NCBI RefSeq assembly: GCF_019429535.1
Contig: NZ_JAHXZM010000002.1
Span: forward strand, 558,001-622,000
Direction: 5' to 3'
From: Sphingomonas citricola
GTDB lineage: Bacteria; Pseudomonadota; Alphaproteobacteria; Sphingomonadales; Sphingomonadaceae
DNA: 64,000 bases
Part shown: positions 39,860 to 49,436 of the stretch, piece by piece
How positions within the stretch are numbered: position 1 is the stretch's first letter
Layout: each line of letters begins with the position of its first letter
Program-made: the position numbers and the translations under genes
Notes under the pieces: generated by a model
The model's input: only the letters and a program-made list of their open reading frames with translations
Databases searched by the model: none
Told to the model about the DNA's origin: nothing

Positions 39860-40780
39860 ATGGCGGCATTCGAGCTGGTGGCGGATGGGTTGCGCTTTCC
39901 CGAGGGGCCGGTCGTCATGCCCGACGGCAGCGTCATTCTTGTCGAGATCGAGCCCGGCCGCATCACGCGCGTGACGCCTGACGGGCGCAAGGACGTGATG
40001 GCGACGCCCGGTGGTGGCCCGAACGGCCTCGCGCTCGGGCCCGACGGAATGCTCTATTGCTGCAACAACGGCGGCTTTCACTACGTCGAGAACAACGGGA
40101 TGCTCGCGCCCCACGGGATCGCGGCGGACTATTCGGGCGGGCGGATTGAGCGGATCGACCCCGCGACGGGGCGGGTCGAGGTGCTGTACAAATCGGGCGA
40201 CCACGGCGTCACGTTGCGCGGACCCAACGACATCGTCTTCGACGCGCATGGCGGCTTCTGGTTCACCGACCACGGCAAGGTCGATTACACCGCGCGCTGC
40301 CACGACGTGGTCGGGATCTTCTACGCGAAGGCCGACGGCAGTTTCATCGAGGAGGTGATCTTTCCGTCGATGAATCCGAACGGCATCGGCCTATCACCCG
40401 ACGGCAACACGCTTTACGCCGCGGAAACCTACACGTGCCGGCTGATGAAGTTCAACGTGACCGCACCCGGCAAGGTCGCGCCGGACGCAGGGCCGGGCGG
40501 TCCGGGCATCCCGCTGTACCGCCCGGCGGGATATAAATTCTTCGACTCGCTGGGGATGGAGGCATCGGGCAACATCTGCGTCGCGACGATCGGCGAATGT
40601 GGGATCAGCGTCGTCTCTCCCGGCGGGGAACTGGTCGAATTCGTCTCGACCGACGACATATTCACGACCAACATCGCCTTCGGCGGTTCCGACATGATGG
40701 ACGCATACATCACGCTGTCGGGCACCGGACGCCTCGTGAAGACGCGATGGGCGCGGCCGGGACTGAAGCTTCGGTATTGA
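39860..40780 (+). CDS. SMP-30/gluconolactonase/LRE family protein
   Basis: Beta-propeller lactonase-like protein of 306 residues. Motifs: FPEGPVVMPDGSVILVEIEP near the N-terminus (metal-binding Glu), GGGPNGLALGPDGMLYCCNN, RGPNDIVFDAHGGFWFTDHG and MNPNGIGLSPDGNTLYAAET with the metal-ligand Asn/Asp positions of the family. Likely hydrolyses a sugar or other lactone. The start at 39860 has AGAGAGGATCACGATC upstream; the longer frame to 39482 lies within the divergent gene. Confidence 0.9.
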   Translation: MAAFELVADGLRFPEGPVVMPDGSVILVEIEPGRITRVTPDGRKDVMATPGGGPNGLALGPDGMLYCCNNGGFHYVENNGMLAPHGIAADYSGGRIERIDPATGRVEVLYKSGDHGVTLRGPNDIVFDAHGGFWFTDHGKVDYTARCHDVVGIFYAKADGSFIEEVIFPSMNPNGIGLSPDGNTLYAAETYTCRLMKFNVTAPGKVAPDAGPGGPGIPLYRPAGYKFFDSLGMEASGNICVATIGECGISVVSPGGELVEFVSTDDIFTTNIAFGGSDMMDAYITLSGTGRLVKTRWARPGLKLRY

Positions 40781-40839
40781 GCTTGCGCGCCGGGCGCGTG
40801 GACAAGCGCCGCGCGAGCGGCGATGAGCACCGGCGAACG

Positions 40840-41505
40840 ATGGGGGACAAGCAGGTGCGCGACACGGTGATCTTCGATTTCGGCGGCGTGATCACGTCGT
40901 CGCCCTTCGAGGCGTTCGCGCGGTTGGAGCGCGAGCGCGGGCTGCCGCATGATCTCATCCGCCGCATCAACGCGACTGACCCCGACACGAACGCCTGGGC
41001 AAGGTTCGAGCGCGCCGAGCTCGATGCGACGGGGTTCGATGCAGCTTTCGCTGGGGAAGCTCGCATATTGGGGCACGAGGTTCGCGGCGAGGATGTGCTC
41101 GCGCTGCTCTCGGGCGATATCCGCCCGCGCATGGTTCACGCGCTCGATTGGTTGAAACGGAACGGCTATCATCTCGGCTGCATCACCAACAACGTGCCCG
41201 CGGGCGAGGGCGCGGGTATGTCGCGCTCGGCGGAGAAGGCGGCGCTGGTCGCCGAGGTGCTCGAACGATTCGATCATGTGATCGAATCGAGCAAGGTGGG
41301 GGTGCGCAAGCCCGACCCGAAGATCTACCGGATGATGCTCGACACGCTCGGCAAGGCAGCCGACCAGTGCGTTTATCTCGACGACCTGGGCATCAACTGC
41401 AAACCGGCCGCCGCGCTCGGCATGACCGCGATCAAGGTGACGAGCGAAGGCCAGGCGCTCGACGATCTGGCGCGCGTTCTGGGTGTGATGCCGGGTTCGT
41501 TCTGA
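40840..41505 (+). CDS. HAD-family hydrolase (subfamily IA, sEH-N/YihX-like)
   Basis: A 221-residue phosphatase-type protein starting MGDKQVRDTVIFDFGGVITS, where DFGG is motif I with Gly in place of the second Asp. CITNNVP is motif II, KVGVRKPDPKIYRMML holds the motif III Lys, and VYLDDLGINCKPAAALGM is motif IV. The FDFGGV form is typical of the YihX and epoxide-hydrolase N-domain group. The substrate is unknown. On the same strand between the SMP-30-like gene and the CoA-transferase operon. Confidence 0.87.
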   Translation: MGDKQVRDTVIFDFGGVITSSPFEAFARLERERGLPHDLIRRINATDPDTNAWARFERAELDATGFDAAFAGEARILGHEVRGEDVLALLSGDIRPRMVHALDWLKRNGYHLGCITNNVPAGEGAGMSRSAEKAALVAEVLERFDHVIESSKVGVRKPDPKIYRMMLDTLGKAADQCVYLDDLGINCKPAAALGMTAIKVTSEGQALDDLARVLGVMPGSF

Positions 41506-41570
41506 CGCGGGGGCGTTGACCGGTTCGGTTGCGCCTCGCTAAGCGGCGACGCGAGAGAGAGGCGTAGCCG

Positions 41571-42305
41571 ATGAAGAAGCTTTACCCCGATGCGGCGGCG
41601 GCGCTGGAAGGCCTGCTGTTCGACGGCATGACGATCTGCGCCGGCGGCTTCGGCCTGTGCGGCGTGCCCGAACGATTGATCGACGCGATCCGTGACGCCG
41701 GCACACGCGACCTGACGATCGCTAGCAACAACGCCGGGATCGATGGCGAGGGGCTCGGCAAGCTGCTGCGCACGCGCCAGGTCAGGAAGATGATCTCGAG
41801 CTACGTCGGCGAGAACAAGGAGTTCGAGCGGCAGTATCTGTCGGGAGAGTTGGAGGTCGAGTTCTGTCCGCAGGGGACGCTCGCCGAGCGTTGCCGTGCG
41901 GGCGGCGCGGGCATCCCCGGCTTCTACACCAAGACCGGCGTCGGCACGTTGGTGGCCGAGGGCAAGGAGGTTAAGGCGTTCGACGGCGAGGAATATATCC
42001 TCGAACGCGGCATCCGCGCCGACATCTCGATCATCAAGGGATGGAAGGCGGACGAGAGCGGCAACCTGATCTTCCGCAAGACCGCGCGCAACTTCAACCA
42101 GCCGATGGCGACCGCGGGCCGTGTCTGCGTCGCCGAGGTGGAGGAAGTGGTGCCGGTGGGCACGCTCGATCCCGACCACATCCATCTGCCGGGTATCTAT
42201 GTGAAGCGGATGATCGTCGGCGCGCCCTACGACAAGAAGATCGAGTTCCGCCTGACGCGTCCCCGGCCGGAGGCGAGTGCGGCTGTGGCAGGGTCGGAGG
42301 TGTGA
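41571..42305 (+). CDS. scoA: 3-oxoacid CoA-transferase, subunit A
   Basis: Alpha subunit of succinyl-CoA:3-ketoacid CoA-transferase or a related class I CoA-transferase, which moves CoA from succinyl-CoA to acetoacetate. The 244 residues contain TICAGGFGLCGVPERLIDAI and SNNAGIDGEGLGKLLRTRQV, FCPQGTLAERCRAGGAGIPG and the ending with HIHLPGIYVKRMIVGAPYDK. The C-terminus adds a 12-residue Ala/Glu tail. Its stop overlaps the phosphatase lipoprotein start (GTGA); the B subunit comes only after that gene. Confidence 0.95.
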   Translation: MKKLYPDAAAALEGLLFDGMTICAGGFGLCGVPERLIDAIRDAGTRDLTIASNNAGIDGEGLGKLLRTRQVRKMISSYVGENKEFERQYLSGELEVEFCPQGTLAERCRAGGAGIPGFYTKTGVGTLVAEGKEVKAFDGEEYILERGIRADISIIKGWKADESGNLIFRKTARNFNQPMATAGRVCVAEVEEVVPVGTLDPDHIHLPGIYVKRMIVGAPYDKKIEFRLTRPRPEASAAVAGSEV

Positions 42306-43285
42306 AACCGCTAGTCGCGCTGTTGGCGGTGACGGCCCTTGCCGGGTGCGTCTCGCAGACCGTTGAAGAGCGCCTCGCGAACCAGGTGCACAACGCGACG
42401 CACCCTCACATTTTTCGCATGGTCCCTGAGGCTCCGCCGTCCGGCATGGCGTACCTCTACGGTTCGGCCGAAGCGGATGCGCTTAGCGAACAGGCGTATA
42501 ACGGCATGCTCGGCTACGTCCGCGCGCTCGTCGACCGCGCGCGTGATTCGCGCGGGCGACTGCCGCACCAGCGCGCGGGCGGAACGCTGCCGCGCTGGGC
42601 GGCGACCGCCTCGGCGGTGCTCGCGGCGGGGTCGACCGCGGCGGTGCCGCAGCCGGCGTCGTGCGGTGCGCTGCCGCCCGCGGTGGTGCTCGACATGGAC
42701 GAGACCACCGTCCTGAACCTCGGGTACGAATATAACGATGCGCAGACTGGTCAGCCGTACGACGCGAAACGCTGGGACGCGTGGGAGCGCGAAGGCGCGG
42801 ACAAGCTGGTCGCGGTGCCGGGCGCGGTGGCCGCATTCCGGCAATTGCGCGCGATGGGCGTCGCGGTCGTCATCAACACCAACCGCAGCGCGGCGAACGC
42901 CGCCGATACCGCGCAGGCGCTCGCCGACGCCGGCCTCGGCACGTTCGAGCACGGCACGACCCTGTGGCTGAAGGGCGACGTCGACGGCAAGTCGGGCAAG
43001 GACGGCAGGCGACTGGCAATCGCCAAGCGCTACTGCGTCGTCGCGCAGATGGGCGACCAGCTCGGCGACTTCGCCGATTTCTTCAACCCGCCCGGCCCTG
43101 CGCCCGCCTCTGGCCGCCGCCTGCTGCCGAGCACCAGCCGCCTCGTCGCGCGCTGGGGTTCGGGGTGGTTTATCCTGCCCAATCCCGTCTACGGCACCGG
43201 TCTCGGCTCGGGCTGGGACGATACCTTTCCCGCGGCGCGCCGCTGGGCCTCTCAACCGGCTCCCGAGCCCCAAGGAGTGAAGTAA
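42302..43285 (+). CDS. HAD-type acid phosphatase lipoprotein (class B / e(P4)-like)
   Basis: Periplasmic or outer-membrane phosphatase of the e(P4) family, which in Haemophilus processes nicotinamide nucleotides. The 327 residues begin (GTG) [16 protein letters not shown], a lipoprotein signal with Cys16, and contain the HAD motif DMDETT (D131, D133), VINTNRS as motif II, and [13 protein letters not shown] as motif IV. It lies between scoA and scoB with overlapping codons on both sides (GTGA and TAATG), so it is co-translated with a CoA transferase. No link between the two functions is known to me. Confidence 0.86.
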   Translation: MKPLVALLAVTALAGCVSQTVEERLANQVHNATHPHIFRMVPEAPPSGMAYLYGSAEADALSEQAYNGMLGYVRALVDRARDSRGRLPHQRAGGTLPRWAATASAVLAAGSTAAVPQPASCGALPPAVVLDMDETTVLNLGYEYNDAQTGQPYDAKRWDAWEREGADKLVAVPGAVAAFRQLRAMGVAVVINTNRSAANAADTAQALADAGLGTFEHGTTLWLKGDVDGKSGKDGRRLAIAKRYCVVAQMGDQLGDFADFFNPPGPAPASGRRLLPSTSRLVARWGSGWFILPNPVYGTGLGSGWDDTFPAARRWASQPAPEPQGVK

Positions 43286-43947
43286 TGGCCGACCCAAAGA
43301 GGGCTGATGTGGCGGGCTGGGATCGCAATGGCATGGCTGCGCGCGCAGCGAAGGAGCTTGAGGACGGCTTCTACGTCAATCTCGGCATCGGAATCCCGAC
43401 GCTGGTTGCGAACAACATCCCCGAGGGCATGACCGTCACGCTCCAGTCGGAGAACGGGATGCTCGGCATCGGCCCGTTCCCGTACGAGGGCGAGGAGGAC
43501 GCCGACCTGATCAACGCGGGGAAGCAGACGATCAGCGAGCTGCCGCAATCGGCCTATTTCGGCTCGGAGCAGAGTTTCGCGATGATCCGCGGCGGGCACA
43601 TCGACCTGACCGTGCTCGGCGCGATGGAGGTGGCGGAGAACGGCGACATCGCGAACTGGATGATCCCGGGCAAGATGATCAAGGGCATGGGCGGCGCGAT
43701 GGACCTGGTCGCGGGCGTCAAGAAGATCATCGTCGTGATGGAACATACCTCGAAGGACGGCAGCCCGAAGTTCATCCCGACGTGTTCGCTGCCGCTGACG
43801 GGGCGGAACGTGGTCGACATGATAGTGACCGATCTGGCGGTGTTCCAGCGTCCCGATCACCAGTCACCGTTCCGGCTGATCGAATTGGCGCCCGGCGTTA
43901 CCGCGGACGAGGTCGCGGCGAAGACGACGGCGCATTACGACGCCTGA
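43285..43947 (+). CDS. scoB: 3-oxoacid CoA-transferase, subunit B
   Basis: Beta subunit carrying the catalytic glutamate. The 220 residues contain [20 protein letters not shown], then [14 protein letters not shown] with E56 as the predicted catalytic residue, and [20 protein letters not shown]. The ATG at 43285 overlaps the phosphatase stop (TAATG); AAGGAGTGAAG upstream gives a ribosome binding site. Works with scoA. Confidence 0.95.
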   Translation: MADPKRADVAGWDRNGMAARAAKELEDGFYVNLGIGIPTLVANNIPEGMTVTLQSENGMLGIGPFPYEGEEDADLINAGKQTISELPQSAYFGSEQSFAMIRGGHIDLTVLGAMEVAENGDIANWMIPGKMIKGMGGAMDLVAGVKKIIVVMEHTSKDGSPKFIPTCSLPLTGRNVVDMIVTDLAVFQRPDHQSPFRLIELAPGVTADEVAAKTTAHYDA

Positions 43948-43963
43948 GCCTGGGCGCGCGGCA

Positions 43964-44869
43964 GTGATCTGGCGCTGGCTAGCGGGCGCGATGGCAGCGC
44001 TACTTCTGGCGGCCGCAGCGATCTACCTTTTCGTGCCCGCGCCACGCGTGCTGAGCTGGCTCGATGCCGCGATGGGCGGCGGGCGCGGGGTCGAGTTGGT
44101 CGGCGACGCAGTGTCGTTCGGAAGCGACGGACAGACGCTCGACGTCTGGCGCCCGGCTGCGACGGCGGCGGGCAGGCGGCCGGTAATCGTGTTTATCTAC
44201 GGCGGCGGGTGGGCGAACGGGGATCGCCGCAGCTACGCCTTTGCCGCCCGCGCATTCGCGCGCGCCGGCTTCGTCGTCGTCGTGCCCGATTATCGCAAGG
44301 TACCCGAGGTCCGCTTCCCCGCTTTCGTTCAGGACGGCGCGGCGGCAGTGCACTGGGTGCGCGACCATGTTGCCGAATATGGTGGCGACCCGGCGCGCGT
44401 CGCGCTCGCGGGGCATTCGGCGGGCGCGTACAATGCGGTGATGCTGGCCCTCGACCGCCGTTGGTTAGGCGCGGAGGGTGTCGACCCGGCGATCGTCAAA
44501 GCAACGGTGGGGCTGAGCGGACCGTACGACTTCTATCCCTTCGACAAGCCGCGTTCGCGCGCGGCGATGATGGGGGTCACCGATCCGATGGCGACGCAGC
44601 CGATCAGCTTCGCGCGCGCCGATGCGCCGCCGCTGCTCCTCGTAACCAGCAGCCGCGACACGCAGGTGCGCCCTTACAATGCCTATCACCTGTTCGAGCG
44701 CGTTAGGGCCGCGGGCGGGCGTGCCAAGCTGGTCGAGCACGACGGGCTCAGCCACGAAAATGTCGTCATGGCGCTGTCAGTGCCGTTCCGGCGACTGGCC
44801 CCAGTGCTGGAGGAGAGCATCACCTTCATCGACGCAGCAATGGGGCAGGGCGAGACTGCGGTGAAATAA
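43964..44869 (+). CDS. Membrane-anchored or secreted alpha/beta hydrolase
   Basis: A 301-residue esterase-like protein. Residues 1-24 form a signal or anchor helix ([20 protein letters not shown]). [14 protein letters not shown] is the oxyanion-hole type H/Y-GGG-W motif of the hormone-sensitive-lipase/BD-FAE group, [13 protein letters not shown] holds the nucleophile Ser, with Asp in SSRDTQVRP and His in GLSHENVVM. Substrate unknown. GTG start 16 bases after scoB. Confidence 0.85.
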   Translation: MIWRWLAGAMAALLLAAAAIYLFVPAPRVLSWLDAAMGGGRGVELVGDAVSFGSDGQTLDVWRPAATAAGRRPVIVFIYGGGWANGDRRSYAFAARAFARAGFVVVVPDYRKVPEVRFPAFVQDGAAAVHWVRDHVAEYGGDPARVALAGHSAGAYNAVMLALDRRWLGAEGVDPAIVKATVGLSGPYDFYPFDKPRSRAAMMGVTDPMATQPISFARADAPPLLLVTSSRDTQVRPYNAYHLFERVRAAGGRAKLVEHDGLSHENVVMALSVPFRRLAPVLEESITFIDAAMGQGETAVK

Positions 44870-44939
44870 AGAAATGAATGTGGGGGCTTCCGCATTGTTT
44901 CCTTTCGCCTCCTGTCGATCGCGGTTAAGGCGCATCCCG

Positions 44940-46367
44940 ATGTCACCTCAACCACGCACCTTGTACGAGAAGGTCTGGGGCGCCCATGTCGTGGAGCGCC
45001 GCGACGACGGCTCCTGCCTGATCTACATCGACCGTCACCTCGTCCACGAAGTCACCAGCCCGCAGGCATTCGAGGGGCTGCGCAGTGCCGGGCGTCGCGT
45101 GCGCCGACCCGACCTGACGCTGGCGGTGCCCGACCATAATCTGCCGACCACCGCGCGTGTCGATGCCGCCGGGCGCGAGCTGCCGATCGCCGATGCCGAA
45201 AGCGCCGAACAGCTCGGCGCGCTGCGCAGCAACGTGGCGGAGTTCGGCGTGCCGTATATAGACGCGCTCGCAGTCGAACAGGGGATCGTTCATGTCGTGG
45301 GGCCCGAGCAGGGCTTCACGCTGCCCGGCACCACCGTGGTGTGCGGCGATAGCCATACCTCGGCGCACGGTGCGCTCGGCGCGATCGCGTTCGGGATCGG
45401 GACGAGCGAGGTCGAGCACGTGCTCGCCACGCAGACGCTAATTCTGTCGCCGTCGAAGACGATGGAGGTGCGTGTCGACGGCAGCCTGGGCTTCGGCGTG
45501 TCGGCGAAGGACGTGGTGCTCGCGATCATCGGGCGGATCGGCGCGGCGGGCGGCACCGGTTACGTGATCGAATTCACCGGCGAGGTGATCCGCGACCTGT
45601 CGGTCGAGGGACGGCTGACGATCGCCAACATGAGCATCGAGGGCGGCGCGCGCGCCGGCATGATAGCACCCGACGAGACGACCTTCGCATACCTGAAGGG
45701 TCGCATGATGGCGCCGAAAGGGGCCGAGTGGGACCGCGCTGTCGAATGGTGGCGTACGCTGCCGAGCGACGTAGGCGCGCGCTACGATCGCACCGTCACC
45801 TTGTCGGCGAGCGACATAGCGCCCGCGCTCACCTGGGGCACAAGCCCGGAGGACGTGGTGCCGATCACCGGCGTCGTGCCCGCGCCCGAGAGCTTCGCCG
45901 ATCCGTCGAAGCAGGCGGCGGCGCGTAAGTCGCTCGATTACATGGGTCTCGTGCCGGGCATGCGGATGCAGGACGTCGCGGTACAGCACGTCTTTATCGG
46001 CAGCTGCACCAACAGCCGGATCGAGGATCTGCGCGCCGCGGCGCGTGTTGCGAGCGGCCGCCGCGTCGCCGACGGCGTGCGCGCGATGGTCGTGCCGGGA
46101 TCGGGACTGGTCAAGCGGCAGGCGGAGGCCGAGGGGCTGGACCGCATCTTCGCGGAGGCCGGGTTCGAGTGGCGCGAGCCAGGGTGTTCGATGTGCCTGG
46201 CGATGAACCCAGACAAGGTGCCGCCGGGCGAGCGCTGCGCGTCGACGTCGAACCGAAATTTCGTCGGGCGGCAGGGTCCCGGCGCGCGCACGCATCTGCT
46301 ATCCCCGGCGATGGCGGCGGCGGCGGCGGTCAACGGTCGGTTAACCGACGTGCGCGAGCTGATCTGA
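44940..46367 (+). CDS. leuC: 3-isopropylmalate dehydratase large subunit
   Basis: Iron-sulfur isomerase of leucine synthesis. The 475 residues contain [40 protein letters not shown] and the 4Fe-4S cysteines in [14 protein letters not shown] and [14 protein letters not shown]. The ATG at 44940 gives [20 protein letters not shown], the family N-terminus. Followed by a 40-codon gene and then leuD. No leucine-rich leader peptide was seen upstream. Confidence 0.97.
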   Translation: MSPQPRTLYEKVWGAHVVERRDDGSCLIYIDRHLVHEVTSPQAFEGLRSAGRRVRRPDLTLAVPDHNLPTTARVDAAGRELPIADAESAEQLGALRSNVAEFGVPYIDALAVEQGIVHVVGPEQGFTLPGTTVVCGDSHTSAHGALGAIAFGIGTSEVEHVLATQTLILSPSKTMEVRVDGSLGFGVSAKDVVLAIIGRIGAAGGTGYVIEFTGEVIRDLSVEGRLTIANMSIEGGARAGMIAPDETTFAYLKGRMMAPKGAEWDRAVEWWRTLPSDVGARYDRTVTLSASDIAPALTWGTSPEDVVPITGVVPAPESFADPSKQAAARKSLDYMGLVPGMRMQDVAVQHVFIGSCTNSRIEDLRAAARVASGRRVADGVRAMVVPGSGLVKRQAEAEGLDRIFAEAGFEWREPGCSMCLAMNPDKVPPGERCASTSNRNFVGRQGPGARTHLLSPAMAAAAAVNGRLTDVRELI

Positions 46368-46390
46368 ACCAAAACAAACGGGGTCTTTCG

Positions 46391-46513
46391 ATGAAGATGG
46401 TTCTGGCATTCCTCGTCGCGGGTGCGGCGGTGAGCGGCGTCGCAGCCTATGCGGCGGTGGCGAAGACGCACGCGGGCCCCGCCCCGGCACGACCCGCCAA
46501 GCCGGCGCGCTGA
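46391..46513 (+). CDS. Small secreted or membrane peptide between leuC and leuD
   Basis: A 40-codon frame: [20 protein letters not shown] followed by a polar Ala/Pro/Lys tail ([15 protein letters not shown]). It has one hydrophobic stretch, like a signal peptide or single-pass anchor. GGGG lies 9 bases before the ATG. It starts 23 bases after leuC and ends 5 bases before leuD, so it is in the leucine operon. Family unknown. Confidence 0.55.
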   Translation: MKMVLAFLVAGAAVSGVAAYAAVAKTHAGPAPARPAKPAR

Positions 46514-46518
46514 CGCCC

Positions 46519-47148
46519 ATGGAGCCGGTGACGCGCGTGTCGGGGAGCGCCTATCCCTGGGGGCAAAAGAACGTCGACACCGACGTCATCATCCCCGCGC
46601 ACTGGCTCAAGACGATCAAGCGGTCGGGGCTGGGGCGCGGCGCGTTCGAGACGGTGCGCAGTGCTCCGGGCAACATCTTCGACGATCCCCGCTACGCCGG
46701 CAGCCCGATCCTGATCGCGGGCGATAATTTCGGCTGCGGATCGAGCCGCGAACATGCCGCCTGGGCACTTGCCGACATGGGCGTGCGCGCGGTCATCGCG
46801 CCAAGCTTTTCGGACATCTTCTCGGGCAACGCGTTCAAGAACGGCATCGTCGCGGTGGTACTGCCGCAGGAGGCGATCGACCGCTTGCTCGTGGTGGCCA
46901 CGGATCAGCCGGTCACGATCGACCTGGAGACGATGACGGTCACGACGCCGTTCCAGGGCCGCTTTACCTTCACGCTCGATCCCTTTCGCCGACGCTGCCT
47001 GATGGAAGGGCTGGACGAGGTCGGTCTGACGCTGTCAAAGGATACCGCGATTTCGAAATTCGAGGAGGCGATGCACCAGCAGCGCCCCTGGATCGACCAA
47101 AGGAGCGGAAATGCGGGCATTGCTGTCGAGGGCGCCGGGCGGACCTGA
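46519..47148 (+). CDS. leuD: 3-isopropylmalate dehydratase small subunit
   Basis: Small subunit pairing with LeuC. The 209 residues contain [40 protein letters not shown] and [20 protein letters not shown]. The C-terminus ([15 protein letters not shown]) is longer than the usual 197-201 residues and reads 38 bases into the next gene, as though the original stop was lost. Confidence 0.96.
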   Translation: MEPVTRVSGSAYPWGQKNVDTDVIIPAHWLKTIKRSGLGRGAFETVRSAPGNIFDDPRYAGSPILIAGDNFGCGSSREHAAWALADMGVRAVIAPSFSDIFSGNAFKNGIVAVVLPQEAIDRLLVVATDQPVTIDLETMTVTTPFQGRFTFTLDPFRRRCLMEGLDEVGLTLSKDTAISKFEEAMHQQRPWIDQRSGNAGIAVEGAGRT

Positions 47149-48112
47149 AACTCTGGAGATCGGCGACCTGCCCGATCCGACGCCTAGCGTGGGTGAGGTC
47201 GTGATCGCGGTCAAGGCTTGCGCGATCAATTATCCCGACGTGCTCGTCATCGAGGACAAGTATCAGTTCAAGCCGCCGCGCCCGTTCGCGCCGGGAGGCG
47301 AGGTGTCGGGCGTGGTCGATCAGGTCGGCGAGGGGGTGACGCGGCTGAAGGTCGGTGACCGCGTGATGGGTAACACCGGGATGGGCGGCCTGTCTGAGCG
47401 ATTGCTTTTCAAAGAAGCCGCGCTCTACCCGATTCCCGACGAGCGCAGTTTCGAGGAAGCCGCCGCGCTGCTGCTGACTTACGGCACGACGATCCACGCG
47501 CTGATCGACCGCGGTCACATCAAGGAAGGCGACAATCTGCTGGTGCTGGGTGCCGCGGGCGGGGTGGGGCTCGCCGCGGTCGAGCTTGGCAAGGCGTTCG
47601 GAGCGCGCGTCGTCGGGGCGGTGTCGAGCGAGGAGAAGGCGCAGGCTGTGCGCGATGCGGGCGCCGACGAGGTCATTATCTACGATCGCGGCCCGTTCGG
47701 AAAGGACGAGTCGAAGTCGCTCGCCGAGCAGTTCAAGGATAAGGGCGGCAAGGCCGGATACCAGTTGATCTACGATGCGGTCGGCGGCGACTATGCCGAG
47801 CCCGCGCTGCGTTCGATCGGGTGGGAGGGGCGATACCTCGTCATCGGTTTCCCCGCGGGTATCCCCAAGCTGCCGCTCAACCTGACGTTGCTCAAGAGCT
47901 GCGACGTGTGCGGCGTGTTCTGGGGTGCGTTCGCGGCGCGCGATCCCGAGGCCAATCGCGCCAACATCCAGCGCCTGTTCGATCTGTGGAAGGACGGGCG
48001 CATCGCACCGCGCGTGACCGAGGTCTTCCCGTTCGAGCGCGGCGGCGAAGCGATCGCGAAGATGGCGGCGCGCGCCGCCATCGGCAAGCTGGTGGTGCGC
48101 GTCGCCGACTGA
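47111..48112 (+). CDS. Zinc-free NADPH:quinone oxidoreductase family protein
   Basis: MDR-superfamily reductase of 333 residues. Motifs: [40 protein letters not shown], and the dinucleotide-binding [20 protein letters not shown]. The catalytic zinc Cys/His pair of alcohol dehydrogenases is absent. It probably reduces a quinone, enone or acyl derivative. AAAGGAGCGGAA before the ATG lies inside the leuD 3' end; a 38-base overlap with leuD. Confidence 0.9.
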   Translation: MRALLSRAPGGPETLEIGDLPDPTPSVGEVVIAVKACAINYPDVLVIEDKYQFKPPRPFAPGGEVSGVVDQVGEGVTRLKVGDRVMGNTGMGGLSERLLFKEAALYPIPDERSFEEAAALLLTYGTTIHALIDRGHIKEGDNLLVLGAAGGVGLAAVELGKAFGARVVGAVSSEEKAQAVRDAGADEVIIYDRGPFGKDESKSLAEQFKDKGGKAGYQLIYDAVGGDYAEPALRSIGWEGRYLVIGFPAGIPKLPLNLTLLKSCDVCGVFWGAFAARDPEANRANIQRLFDLWKDGRIAPRVTEVFPFERGGEAIAKMAARAAIGKLVVRVAD

Positions 48113-48194
48113 GCGTCCGGCCGCACGGGGGCAGCCCCGTTGCTTGTGCGGGCGGCGCGTTCTATCTCCGCCGACACGAGCAACGGGAGCTGCC

Positions 48195-48518
48195 ATGACC
48201 ACCTTCGACGACCGCGCACGCGGGTTCGAGAACCAGTTTTCGCGCGACGAGGAAATGGCCTTCCGCGTCACCGCGCGGCGTAACCGACTGGTCGGGCAAT
48301 GGGCAGCGGCGCTGATGAAGCTGACGCCCGAGGAGACTGACGCCTATGCCAAGTCGGTCGTACAGGCCGATTTCGAGGAAGCGGGAGACGAGGACGTCGT
48401 GCGCAAGCTGTTGGGCGATCTGACGGCCGCAGGCGTCGACATCGACGAGGCGGCGGTACGCCAGGCATTGACCCAGGAAACGATCGAGGCGCGCCGGCAG
48501 CTCCTCAAGGCGGAGTAG
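48195..48518 (+). CDS. F1-ATPase inhibitory zeta subunit (DUF1476)
   Basis: Alphaproteobacterial inhibitor of ATP synthase, first described in Paracoccus denitrificans. The 107 residues start MTTFDDRARGFENQFSRDEE and contain RRNRLVGQWAAALMKLTPEE and VVQADFEEAGDEDVVRKLLG, the DUF1476 pattern. The N-terminal basic region is the inhibitory segment in the characterised homologue. Next to bolA and grxD and not to the ATP synthase genes. GGGAGCTGCC precedes the ATG. Confidence 0.92.
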   Translation: MTTFDDRARGFENQFSRDEEMAFRVTARRNRLVGQWAAALMKLTPEETDAYAKSVVQADFEEAGDEDVVRKLLGDLTAAGVDIDEAAVRQALTQETIEARRQLLKAE

Positions 48519-48523
48519 GCGCG

Positions 48524-48757
48524 ATGCCGATGGAAGGTGACGAGATCGCCGCGCTGATCCGCGCCGGCATCCCCGATGCCGAGGTCGAGATGACCGATCT
48601 GGCGGGCGACAAGGATCATTGGTCGGCGCGCGTGACCAGTGCATCGTTCGCCGGCATGCCGCGCGTGCGCCAGCATCAGGCGGTTTATGCCGCGCTCGGC
48701 GACCGGATGGGTGGCGTGCTCCACGCCTTGCAGCTCACCACCGCCGTACCGAAGTAA
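48524..48757 (+). CDS. BolA family protein
   Basis: A 77-residue protein with the BolA fold pattern: I..GIPDAEVEMTDLAGDKDHW, ARVTSASFAGMPRVRQHQAV with the conserved His, and LGDRMGGVLHALQLTT. BolA proteins form 2Fe-2S bridged complexes with CGFS glutaredoxins; the next gene encodes one. It starts 5 bases after the zeta subunit gene, and 44 bases before grxD. Confidence 0.93.
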   Translation: MPMEGDEIAALIRAGIPDAEVEMTDLAGDKDHWSARVTSASFAGMPRVRQHQAVYAALGDRMGGVLHALQLTTAVPK

Positions 48758-48801
48758 AAGGCACATCAGGCAGATAGCCTTTCGATAGGAACGACCAGAC
48801 C

Positions 48802-49128
48802 ATGACCGACGACACCAACGCCCGCATCGATGCCGTGGTGAAGAACAATCCCGTCGTGTTGTTCATGAAGGGCACGCCGTTGTTCCCACAGTGTGGCTTC
48901 TCCAGCCGTGCGATTGCGATCCTTGAGCGGCTAGGCGTCGAGTTCGAGAGCGTCGACGTGCTGCAGGATCAGGGGATCCGCCAAGGCATCAAGGCTTATT
49001 CGGACTGGCCGACGATTCCGCAGCTCTACGTCAACGGCGAGTTCGTCGGCGGATCGGACATCATGATGGAAATGTACGAGAGCGGCGAGCTGGCCGAGCT
49101 GTTCGCAGGCAAAACTGCCGCTCAGTGA
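48802..49128 (+). CDS. grxD: Monothiol glutaredoxin Grx4
   Basis: Iron-sulfur carrier glutaredoxin of the CGFS type. The 108 residues carry QCGFSSRAIAILERLGVEF with the active-site Cys31, and WPTIPQLYVNGEFVGGSDIM with the glutathione-binding cis-Pro. In tandem with bolA, the partner protein. ATAGGAACGACCAGACC precedes the ATG. A hairpin (CGGGCGC/GCGCCCG, 49142-49166) without a T-tail lies downstream. Confidence 0.95.
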   Translation: MTDDTNARIDAVVKNNPVVLFMKGTPLFPQCGFSSRAIAILERLGVEFESVDVLQDQGIRQGIKAYSDWPTIPQLYVNGEFVGGSDIMMEMYESGELAELFAGKTAAQ

Positions 49129-49405
49129 GATGATCGAACGACGGGCGCTGCTCGCGGCGGCGCCCGATCACCGACGTACGTATCAGGTTTGGTGAAGATT
49201 GCGGGCGAGACCGGGTTGGACGGGCGCCGAGAGATCGAGAAAGCGGCGGCCCGTCCAGCTGAAGCGTCGATGCGCTCGGTAGCGTAGTGTACGTCGCATG
49301 GCGCGTGCCAAATTATCAATACCGCGGTTTTCCTCATATAGAATGGTTAAGCCATCTGACCGGAGACACTTAGGTGTAAAGCAGGTCGACATTGTGCCCG
49401 CGCCG
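49129..49405. other. Spacer between grxD and the BlaI promoter region
   Basis: No supported gene. A hairpin after grxD (49142-49166) and a longer one (GGACGGGC with GCCCGTCC, 49218-49256) are visible. A 38-codon minus-strand frame (49183-49299, starting MRRTLRYRAHRRFSWTGRRF) is possible but unrecognised. The part after 49310 is less GC-rich and may contain promoter elements. Confidence 0.4.
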
Positions 49406-49411
49406 TTGACA
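49406..49411 (+). promoter_or_regulatory. Consensus -35 box of the blaI-type operon
   Basis: TTGACA, a perfect -35 hexamer, overlaps the first BlaI-like operator by one base. I could not fix a convincing -10 box: spacings of 17-19 bases fall on purine-rich bases between the two operators. Confidence 0.45.
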
Positions 49412-49420
49412 ACAGGTGTA
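49411..49420 (+). promoter_or_regulatory. BlaI-like operator 1
   Basis: AACAGGTGTA matches the BlaI/MecI operator core TACANNTGTA at nine of ten positions counting the two N. It abuts the -35 box. Its centre is 26 bases from that of operator 2, and the pair forms a larger dyad (TGTAGTC 49417-49423 / GACTACA 49434-49440). Confidence 0.65.
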
Positions 49421-49436
49421 GTCGATGCGAGAAGAC

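Noticed and set aside
44870..44939. Leucine leader peptide / attenuator before leuC
   Set aside because: The spacer is only 70 bases and contains no frame with a run of Leu codons and no terminator hairpin.
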